DNA of 48,180 nt from Clostridia bacterium. GTDB taxonomy: Bacteria > Bacillota > Clostridia > Christensenellales > Aristaeellaceae. How positions within the stretch are numbered: position 1 is the stretch's first letter; each line of letters starts with the position of its first letter. Shown here piece by piece: positions 43,201-48,180 of the stretch. Made by a program: the position numbers and the translations under genes. The notes under the pieces were generated by a model, which did no database searches, was not told where the DNA came from, and worked only from the letters and a program-made list of their open reading frames with translations. Where the stretch lies: positions 1 to 48,180 of the forward strand of contig WQXF01000004.1 of NCBI GenBank assembly GCA_009784985.1. Reading direction: 5' to 3'.

Positions 43201-43250
43201 ATAAGGAGCGCACAGGCTAGGGCTCCGATTTTTTGCGATGCTCGGCTCAT
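40236..43250 (-). CDS. Oversized extracellular solute-binding protein with N-terminal beta-sandwich domains
   Basis: A 1004-residue exported protein. Signal peptide (about 1-27), two beta-sandwich, CBM-like domains (about 60-255 with EETGYYDLSILYYP, and about 300-430 with VPESGYYHIGLNVKQN), a helical spacer (about 430-540), and an ABC-type substrate-binding fold in the last 400 residues (DTITLWIGSGRDQANIIKAMI; GQGPDVALQVSN; TWDDVKIAMAVLAKNMM; KKEAAWEFMKWW). The usual binding protein is 400-450 residues, so this is a fusion of polymer-binding modules to a transporter receptor. No lipobox cysteine. AAAGGAGGCC precedes the ATG. Confidence 0.85.
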   Translation of the reverse strand: MSRASQKIGALACALLIALSALPASADQPLARTDIDDILWAYSINDSIPTFRAYMDAHTPHRPDITYTVDAMDYTRYMVEDEDGAPLIYSNFEGMDGEAVLTAENALIEYELLIEETGYYDLSILYYPIEGKGAEIQRCFLLNGALPYRELALIEFPRIWQNTKAAAVTTPGYVPLVWNKDNQGNDLRPGMVESPAWIQSYLYDSDGFVTRQLSLYLTEGTHTLTIHSLREPMLLRRIILDNAPPALPYAQQLTAWDDAGARDTSGVLIELAGQNAIRTSSQMLYPQQDSSSPTVTPYSPRELLNNTIGGEPWRFAGQWIEWDFTVPESGYYHIGLNVKQNFRRGAYVSRKITINGRTPFSELEDYGFVYEQDWRQETLGMTGMEGEFYRFYLEAGVVHTLRMEAVLGQFSEIISMVRDSIYDLNRIYRKVIRLTGARPDKHRDYQIERSLPELHAELIAVRDQLDWTIDELRRVGGRRSDRERVLVTMRDQLNDLIKDGERFSRVLESFKANVRACGTWLNESMLQPLQIDTIQIYSPDQKPTLPRNAFAGKFWYEVSRLFYSFVIDYNQIGNVSKAADNDTITLWIGSGRDQANIIKAMIDERFTPYSNINVNVMLVDMGTLLQATLAGQGPDVALQVSNELPMNYGLRNAVADLSQFPDLPQVRQRFDESAMASFEFGGATYALPETQVFPMMFFRKDILSELNLAVPDTWDDVKIAMAVLAKNMMEFGMLPSEQIFAMLLYQNGGEYYNENATRSALDSEQAINAFKIYTEFYTDYKLDRGTSVEERFRTGETPIIIADYTTFNNFQVSAPDLKGMWGFAPVPGTVQADGSINRTVSSYGGAMTGNTGATSGPGAVVNNTGACVMMNMSTKKEAAWEFMKWWTSAETQTLFGREMESLMGSSARVPTANLEAFDMLPWSVADHRALRTQFQSVRGIPQVPGGYFSYRNVNNAFYAVTTPVTDRPAGAKQMPSPREELTDKVILINDEIRHKRAEFGLPLE

Positions 43251-43272
43251 GGGGTGGCCTCCTTTGCGGGTA

Positions 43273-43326
43273 GAATCCCTCCACCGCTGTGGCGGTTCCC
43301 CTCCCTTTAGCAAGGGAGGTAGGGGA
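43273..43326. repeat. Dispersed palindromic repeat, GAATCCCTCC family with CCTCCCTTT arm
   Basis: GAATCCCTCCACCGCTGTGG core followed by CCCCTCCCTTTAGCAAGGGAGG hairpin. The arm is shared with the copy at 48092. It lies in the 120-bp gap between the GH26 gene and the binding-protein gene. Confidence 0.8.
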
Positions 43327-43370
43327 AGCAATACGACTTTGATCTTTTTTCCTTCTTGGGGTGCCCCTAG

Positions 43371-44903
43371 TCAATCCCGAATAGGATAGGTCTTCAAATC
43401 CGGCAGTTTGTCCAGCGTCACCACCAGCTCGTGGTTGTATACCTTATGCACCATCTCTATTTCAGTATATCTGTCCGATAGCTTTAATAGATTGCTTAAC
43501 ATCACAAACTCGCCGCCCCATGTGGCCCAAAATCCCCACATGGCCCCGTCCCGCAGGGCCAGATCGGGATCGATCAGGGTCCCGTTTTCTGATAGTGCCA
43601 CCATCTTAGGCGGCGTGGTGTAGTTTACCGCCTTCAAAAAACGGTCCGCCTGGGAGGCGTACACCCGCTCGCCCGCATAGATGTCCTCGCCGATGATGTC
43701 CACATATGCATCGCCCGGATACCAGGCGGCATCCTGCCCGTTCCACAGCCAAATCAGATTGTTGAGCTGGTGGAGGTTGGTGAGGCGGTCATACATGATA
43801 ACCCACAACTTTATATAAGCTTCAGCGCCGTGCGCACCCCACCAGAACCAGCCGCCGCTGGCTTCGTGGAGGGGCCGCCACAGAATGGGCACCCCCGCTT
43901 CCTGCAGGCACAACAACTGCTCGGCAATGGCGTCGATATCGCTCATCAGCAAATCGTAACCCTCGGGGTCATCGCCGTTTATGATGCGGGCCAAGTCGAT
44001 GGTGGTCTCTTCCGTGTAAAAACCACGGTACCAGGTACCGCCTGGCTTTAGATAGGGGGTGGGCGCGTTCCAATGCCAGCAGAAAGTCACGATGCCGCCC
44101 ACCTCGTCGCACTGCAATGCGCGCTCCACCGCCTTTGAAGTGGTTCCCCGGGCCACCCGGGATGGCGTGTAGTCCATCATGTCCAGCCCCAGCACAGCGG
44201 GCCGCTTGCCGGTGGCCATAAAGATCACGCCGGCTTCCGAGGCCAGTATCCCGTTGTCGCTGTACTGGCCGGATAAAATCACATTGCCGTAGGAATCGGC
44301 CAAGTAACTCATCAGGCGCTTGGCCTCATCGGTGGCGTTGGGGTTAATCAACGTGGCCGACACATCAAAGATCGATGGGTCAATGGGTTTTGATTCCGTG
44401 ATGCGCAAGGCGTCCAGCAACACCCAGCCCCAGTAAGGCTCAAAGCCTATCACATGCTCGCCCTGGGTTAGAAACACACGGGACAGGATCGCATCGCCAA
44501 AGGTGGCGTTGTCGGTGATGGCCAAACCAACCCGCTGGCCATTGAGCGACACATGGTTTTCTTTGTAGCCGCCCAAACCCATGGAAACAAAATTCAGATC
44601 GTAAAAGCCTTCTTGTGGGATGGTAATGTTAAATTCGCAGCGATCCCCATCGCCTTCGAATCCTTCTAAATACCCGGTACCGGTGTATCCCGGTGTTCTG
44701 GACGCCACTTGGACCTTGCCAAACAGCGCCGCTTCCTCCGCCGGATATTCCAAGTCAATAGAAACTGATTCGGAAATCGATTTCGATTCAGCCGCAAAAA
44801 TAGGCGTTGCAACCAACGCCGCCAATAGGCCCATCATAACAAGCACCAAAAAGATCGAAAAAATATAGGCTGCACGTTTCAACAGACCGCTCCTAATACG
44901 CAT
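43371..44903 (-). CDS. Endo-beta-1,4-mannanase, GH26 with N-terminal CBM35-like domain
   Basis: A 510-residue exported enzyme. Signal segment about 10-38, CBM35-like domain about 48-170 (GEHVIGFEPYWGWVLLDALRI at the end), GH26 catalytic domain about 180-500. Acid/base Glu347 is in LWRPLHEASGGWFWWG and nucleophile Glu439 in ALSENG; TFCWHWNAP and QYSDNG are further family marks. It should cut beta-mannan or glucomannan by retention. The ATG at 44903 has only a weak site; a TTG at 44882 has AGGAG at better spacing and keeps the signal peptide, so the start may be 44882. First gene of the operon, behind a consensus promoter. Confidence 0.9.
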   Translation of the reverse strand: MRIRSGLLKRAAYIFSIFLVLVMMGLLAALVATPIFAAESKSISESVSIDLEYPAEEAALFGKVQVASRTPGYTGTGYLEGFEGDGDRCEFNITIPQEGFYDLNFVSMGLGGYKENHVSLNGQRVGLAITDNATFGDAILSRVFLTQGEHVIGFEPYWGWVLLDALRITESKPIDPSIFDVSATLINPNATDEAKRLMSYLADSYGNVILSGQYSDNGILASEAGVIFMATGKRPAVLGLDMMDYTPSRVARGTTSKAVERALQCDEVGGIVTFCWHWNAPTPYLKPGGTWYRGFYTEETTIDLARIINGDDPEGYDLLMSDIDAIAEQLLCLQEAGVPILWRPLHEASGGWFWWGAHGAEAYIKLWVIMYDRLTNLHQLNNLIWLWNGQDAAWYPGDAYVDIIGEDIYAGERVYASQADRFLKAVNYTTPPKMVALSENGTLIDPDLALRDGAMWGFWATWGGEFVMLSNLLKLSDRYTEIEMVHKVYNHELVVTLDKLPDLKTYPIRD

Positions 44904-44924
44904 GTTGCGCTTCTTTGTCTTATT

Positions 44925-44953
44925 AGTATAGTATCACCGGCGGCATATGTCAA
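44925..44953 (-). promoter_or_regulatory. Sigma-A promoter of the polysaccharide operon
   Basis: TTGACA (44953-44948), 17 bp, TATACT (44930-44925) on the minus strand, about 22 bases before the GH26 ATG. No operator is clearly seen around it. Confidence 0.7.
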
Positions 44954-45049
44954 TCATCGCGGGTGGAATTTGTGCATTTTTTCACTATCAATTTGCGCCG
45001 CTGTGCTGTCTAATAGGTGCAAGTGCATTTGCCGAAAGGTGGAAACCTT

Positions 45050-45532
45050 ATGAACCCAAGGGACTTTGAAGCCCGGATCATGGCCCAGGCAACCCGGTAT
45101 TACCGGATCGCAAAGTCGATCCTGGGTAACGACGCGGATTGCGAAGACGCCATGCAAGAAGCCATGATCAAGGCCTGGTCAAACCTTCGCAAACTCAATA
45201 ACCCACAATATTTTGAAACGTGGATGTGCCGTATCCTGATCAACGAGTGCAAAACTTTGTTGCGGCGAAGCAAGCGTAGAGCCACCATTGCCCTGTCGGA
45301 AACCATCCCGTTGCCGGAACCTCCCGATCCCATGGTATGGGAGGCATTGCAAAAGATCGACATCCAGCACCGTGTGCCTCTAACGCTGCATCACGCAAAC
45401 GGTTACACACTGCAAGAAGCCGCGCGCATACTCAATCTGCCGGTGAGCACTGTAAAATGGCGCATACACCGCGGCAAACAAGCGTTATCGGCTCTGCTAG
45501 AAAAGGAGATGGGCTTAAATGAAACAGTTTGA
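45050..45532 (+). CDS. ECF-type RNA polymerase sigma factor
   Basis: A 160-residue sigma-70 family factor with region 2 (about 10-75: ILGNDADCEDAMQEAMIKAWSNL) and region 4 (about 105-155: TLQEAARILNLPVSTVKWRIHRGKQAL). It resembles SigV/SigM-like ECF factors. The ATG at 45050 follows GAAAGGTGG. The next gene begins 14 bases before its stop, and is likely the anti-sigma partner. Confidence 0.9.
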   Translation: MNPRDFEARIMAQATRYYRIAKSILGNDADCEDAMQEAMIKAWSNLRKLNNPQYFETWMCRILINECKTLLRRSKRRATIALSETIPLPEPPDPMVWEALQKIDIQHRVPLTLHHANGYTLQEAARILNLPVSTVKWRIHRGKQALSALLEKEMGLNETV

Positions 45533-46829
45533 ACTAAAAGACGCTTTTCCGGCAGTGCCAGCAAGTTTTGAGAGAAGGATACGGCATACCGCGTTGGAAA
45601 TGGAGCAAGTGACAATGAAAAGGCAACACAAATTCAAGGTGGCGCTGGTATGCGCCTTGGTTTCCGTGGCGCTATTGAGCGTCGCAATTGCGGCCAGCCT
45701 CCAGTGGGGCGTACTGGACTTTTTGATTTATCGGGATGAAGACGGCAACCCGGTGGGGGAAGCATACCTTGCCCCCATGGTCAAAGGGGTAAACCTATTG
45801 CACCAAACCGATGATTTTTCGCTCACGGTGCATGACTACATTTGCGATGGCACGGCTCTCTCCACAGCCTGGACCTTTGACAACAAGTCGGATGAGGCGC
45901 TTTTCTTGTACCACAGCCTTACTTTGGACGGAAAATATAGAGCCGGTTTTTGGATGGGCCCTCCGTCCCAAGGCTATTACTTACCGAGCGGGCAATCCGC
46001 GGATGTTGGTGCGGTGTGGACGATTGAACCGCAGATGCAGGCCGGTGAAACACTTACAGCGACTTTAGAGTTTGACGTGATCCGCAGCAAGGCCGAATTT
46101 CTCATGCCCGAAATGCCTACTGAAAACAGTTCACAAGCGGACTGGGATGCATATTTAGCTTCTTGTTTTGAGGCGATGGAGAGCGACCGGCTGGTTGTAC
46201 AGCTAAGAGAGCTGACCGCGCCCCGATCTATGCAAAGCGAGATCGGATCGGATTTGGATCGTATGCTGGAAGCCGGGCTGGTGGAGCGGGTGGATCAATT
46301 CGGGATACAGATTCCCATCACGGTACAAAACGAAGTAAAATCCGCTCTTGCAGACGGGCAACCGATTCAAAAGCAGATGGACGGTTATGTGATTTTTATC
46401 ACCCGTGCGGATCTATACCCCAACGCCACTTACATTGACCTGGAGTATGTGTTTGACACCGAAGCTGATATGCTTGCCCTGGCAAGAAGTCGTGCAGGCT
46501 GGCTTAATAGCGAGAATGGCAGAGATGTTATGCTAGGTTGGGTAGGCTGCTATATCGGCTCCTTGGAGGAAGTATCAAAAGCGCTGAGCGGCAGTTCCCA
46601 GGCAAAGCTGCACGATATCCAATTAACAGGTTTTGGCTTCAGCACACATGAAGTTCAACAGCGGAGGGATGGCAAGTGGGTCGTGTCTGCACAGCAGCAA
46701 GTGACGCCCCTTTTGGAGCAAATACGTGAGATTACCATTGTGCCCGTGGCCTATGAACGGATATCCGACACGGAAACAAAAGAATTATTCTATCTGGAAG
46801 ACGCGATTCAACTTTCATTTATTGATTAA
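45519..46829 (+). CDS. Probable membrane-bound anti-sigma factor (DUF4179-like)
   Basis: A 436-residue protein with a short cytoplasmic N-terminus (about 35 residues, FERRIRHTALEMEQVTM), one transmembrane helix (about 39-60), and a large extracytoplasmic beta-rich domain (TWTIEP, TATLEFDVI). This one-helix plan and the overlap with a sigma factor gene are typical of DUF4179-type anti-sigma factors of Clostridia. It should hold the sigma factor inactive until a surface signal arrives. Signal not known. AAAAGGAG precedes the ATG. Confidence 0.78.
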   Translation: MKQFELKDAFPAVPASFERRIRHTALEMEQVTMKRQHKFKVALVCALVSVALLSVAIAASLQWGVLDFLIYRDEDGNPVGEAYLAPMVKGVNLLHQTDDFSLTVHDYICDGTALSTAWTFDNKSDEALFLYHSLTLDGKYRAGFWMGPPSQGYYLPSGQSADVGAVWTIEPQMQAGETLTATLEFDVIRSKAEFLMPEMPTENSSQADWDAYLASCFEAMESDRLVVQLRELTAPRSMQSEIGSDLDRMLEAGLVERVDQFGIQIPITVQNEVKSALADGQPIQKQMDGYVIFITRADLYPNATYIDLEYVFDTEADMLALARSRAGWLNSENGRDVMLGWVGCYIGSLEEVSKALSGSSQAKLHDIQLTGFGFSTHEVQQRRDGKWVVSAQQQVTPLLEQIREITIVPVAYERISDTETKELFYLEDAIQLSFID

Positions 46830-46838
46830 AGGAAGGCA

Positions 46839-46875
46839 ACAAAAGGGGCTGTCGTTGTTGGCGCGACAGCCCCTT
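46839..46875 (-). terminator. Terminator shared by yebC and the anti-sigma gene
   Basis: A perfect 10-bp stem GGGGCTGTCG/CGACAGCCCC (46845-46854 with 46864-46873) has TTTTGTTG on the minus-strand side. It lies between two convergent genes. Confidence 0.8.
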
Positions 46876-46890
46876 GCGTTTGTATGTTTG

Positions 46891-47637
46891 TTAATCTTCC
46901 TCTTCCTCCTGGGGCAGCTCGCCATTATGATATACATCCTGCACATCGTCCATATCGTCCAGCATGTCCAGCAACTTGTTGATCTTTATCAACAGATCGG
47001 GATCGGTGATGGCGTTGGTGGTTTGCGGCAGCATCGTAAGCTCTGCGGACAAAAAGGCAAAGCCCCGGCCCTCCAACGCCTCCCGTACCGCCGAAAAATC
47101 CTGCACGGCAGTAGTCACCTCGTAACAATCCTCCAGCACCTCCACATCGGAAGCACCTGCATCCAGCGCGGCCATCATCACATCGTCTTCATCCAAACCC
47201 GGCTTGGGCTCCAGCACAATCATGCCTACACTGTCAAACAGGTACGACACACAACCGGTGGTGCCCAGGGAGCCGCCGTTTTTATCAAAGGCATGGCGCA
47301 CTTCGGCGGCGATACGGTTGCGGTTGTCGGTCACTACGTCCACGATCACGGCCAGGCCGCCGGGGGCGTAGCCCTCGTACTGGATTTGCTCGTAGGTTAC
47401 ATTGCCCAGCTCGCCCGCCGCTTTTTTGATGGAGCGGGTGATGGTATCGTTGGGCATGTTGCTGGCCTTGGCCTTGGCGATGACGTCGCGCAACTTGCCG
47501 TTTACGGTGGGATCGCTGCCGCCTTCGCGCACCACCATGGCGATTTCGCGGCCAAGTTTGGTAAAAATCTTGCCACGAGCCGCGTCGGCCTTTCCTTTTC
47601 TATGTTTAATATTTGCCCATTTGGAATGGCCCGCCAT
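46891..47637 (-). CDS. yebC: YebC/PmpR family protein
   Basis: A 248-residue cytoplasmic protein of the TACO1/YebC family, described both as a transcription regulator and as a factor that helps ribosomes at proline stalls. Family start [14 protein letters not shown] is at 47637, behind GAGAGGGG; a further upstream ATG is rejected. Other marks: [40 protein letters not shown]-like segment, and GCVSYLFD. C-terminus acidic (PQEEEED). Confidence 0.95.
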   Translation of the reverse strand: MAGHSKWANIKHRKGKADAARGKIFTKLGREIAMVVREGGSDPTVNGKLRDVIAKAKASNMPNDTITRSIKKAAGELGNVTYEQIQYEGYAPGGLAVIVDVVTDNRNRIAAEVRHAFDKNGGSLGTTGCVSYLFDSVGMIVLEPKPGLDEDDVMMAALDAGASDVEVLEDCYEVTTAVQDFSAVREALEGRGFAFLSAELTMLPQTTNAITDPDLLIKINKLLDMLDDMDDVQDVYHNGELPQEEEED

Positions 47638-47677
47638 GTTCAAAACCCCTCTCGAACGCATGCTGTTAACGTATTTT

Positions 47678-47707
47678 ACTATAACATGAAAGAATGCCGC
47701 GCTTCAA
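47678..47707 (-). promoter_or_regulatory. Probable sigma-A promoter of yebC
   Basis: TTGAAG (47707-47702), 18 bp, TATAGT (47683-47678), about 40 bases upstream of the start codon. Confidence 0.5.
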
Positions 47708-47727
47708 GATAAAAACGCACAAAAGGA

Positions 47728-47756
47728 TTTACACCTGTCGATTTGTGTATTATTCT
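47728..47756 (+). promoter_or_regulatory. Promoter of the small-peptide mRNA
   Basis: TTTACA (47728-47733), 17 bp, TATTCT (47751-47756), predicting transcription from about 47763. Confidence 0.6.
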
Positions 47757-47783
47757 GTTTATGCAGCCAATCGCAAGGCTGCC

Positions 47784-47970
47784 GGCGGAGGGGCTTTACC
47801 TATCTTTTATCTTTATAAAGAGGTGAAAGGAGGTGAGGCTCAATGCGAAACCTTATTGATTTGATTAACGCGGTCTCTCGCTTAATTGCTGAGATTAGAA
47901 AAGCGGTCACAGTGTCACACCACCGTAACCGCGTCTAGCTTCGGGCTCTAAACACCAAAGCCCCTCCGCC
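47784..47970. repeat. 14-bp inverted repeat enclosing the small ORF
   Basis: GGCGGAGGGGCTTT (47784-47797) is the perfect complement of AAAGCCCCTCCGCC (47957-47970). In the sense mRNA these would join the 5' leader to the 3' end across the ORF, as known for several type I toxin mRNAs. Confidence 0.75.
47843..47938 (+). CDS. 31-residue amphipathic peptide, candidate type I toxin
   Basis: A 31-residue ORF with the perfect ribosome binding site AAAGGAGGTGA (47826-47836) six bases before its ATG. The peptide begins MRNLIDLINAVSRLIAEIRK and forms one amphipathic helix (hydrophobic at 4, 5, 7, 8, 11, 14, 15, 18, 21, 22) with net charge about +4, ending in HHRNRV. It has its own promoter, and a convergent promoter produces an RNA antisense to its 3' half. 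This is the layout of type I toxin genes such as the par/fst and TxpA modules, but the peptide is not one I recognise. Existence as a translated gene is likely from the ribosome binding site; function is inferred. Confidence 0.6.
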   Translation: MRNLIDLINAVSRLIAEIRKAVTVSHHRNRV

Positions 47971-47974
47971 AACC
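47897..47974 (-). ncRNA. Predicted antisense RNA to the small-peptide mRNA
   Basis: From the TATAAT promoter at 47981-47986 transcription should begin near 47974 and end at the hairpin 47932-47903 (GCGGTTACGGTG with CACTGTGACCGC, G-U pairs included) followed by TTTTCT. The product is about 75-80 bases and is complementary to the last third of the peptide ORF, its stop codon and the 3' arm of the 14-bp repeat. Confidence 0.55.
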
Positions 47975-47980
47975 CTCTTC

Positions 47981-48010
47981 ATTATACCGCAGCAAACGGA
48001 AGCAAGTCAA
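47981..48010 (-). promoter_or_regulatory. Strong promoter of the antisense RNA
   Basis: TTGACT (48010-48005), 18 bp, consensus TATAAT (47986-47981) on the minus strand. No ORF starts downstream within reach, only the antisense of the peptide gene. Confidence 0.65.
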
Positions 48011-48037
48011 CATTTTTAACCGAAAATCAGGGCAACA

Positions 48038-48145
48038 GCATTTGAGTATAAATTCTTCCAACAAACTCATCATTAGGCAAAACGCCGTGTAGAATCCCTC
48101 CACCGCTGCGGCGGTTCCCCTCCCTTTAACAAGGGAGGTAGGGGT
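48038..48145. repeat. Dispersed palindromic repeat, GAATCCCTCC family, long form
   Basis: 48038-48114 matches 2184-2260 base for base in length, with roughly three quarters identity. The GAATCCCTCC core starts at 48092 and is followed by the CCTCCCTTTAACAAGGGAGG hairpin as at 43273. The last bases to 48180 show no feature. Confidence 0.8.
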
Positions 48146-48180
48146 TAAGGACGAAAATTTGGAAAAAATCCCTTGCCCCC

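Overview
The window looks like a chromosomal piece of an uncultured, GC-rich, low-oxygen Firmicute of the class Clostridia (Christensenellales-like is my best guess). Supporting signs are strong AGGAGG-type ribosome binding sites, sigma-A promoters with 17-18 bp spacing, PhoB/PhoR-type control, lipoproteins and SH3/copper-amine-oxidase-N secreted proteins, and sugar ABC transporters without a local ATPase. Nothing suggests a plasmid or phage.

Layout. 0-17 kb is housekeeping: the 3' end of groL, a secreted SH3 protein, argS with a membrane protein and a DUF815 AAA ATPase, a second SH3 protein, an MBL hydrolase, DUF4097-ybaB-recR, a hybrid histidine kinase, a lipoprotein, tdk, and a nucleotidyltransferase fused to a degenerate phosphohexomutase. 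17-25 kb, all on the minus strand, holds a radical SAM protein and a complete phosphate operon, pstS-pstC-pstA-pstB-phoU-phoB-phoR, tightly overlapped and preceded by PhoP-box-like repeats. The PstS is circularly permuted. An IS1-like transposase remnant and a tRNA-Lys follow.

25.5-44.9 kb is a minus-strand polysaccharide locus, probably for beta-mannan/glucomannan. In transcription order it carries a GH26 mannanase, a 1004-residue substrate-binding protein with extra beta-sandwich domains, two permeases, an NHL-repeat membrane protein, a Yip1-like protein, a DUF5696 protein, two more permeases, a 1053-residue secreted protein with six tandem carbohydrate-binding-like repeats, a second substrate-binding protein and a GH5 enzyme. 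No ABC ATPase is present, so a shared MsmX-type ATPase elsewhere is inferred. A small GIY-YIG nuclease gene framed by 32-bp inverted repeats sits inside this operon.

45-48.2 kb has an ECF sigma factor with its probable anti-sigma partner, yebC, and, at the right edge, a compact locus that looks like an undescribed type I toxin-antitoxin module: a 31-codon amphipathic peptide gene with a perfect Shine-Dalgarno, mRNA ends able to pair over 14 bp, and a convergent promoter driving a terminated antisense RNA. Two families of dispersed short inverted repeats are scattered through intergenic spaces; one member supplies the last codons of the DUF815 gene.
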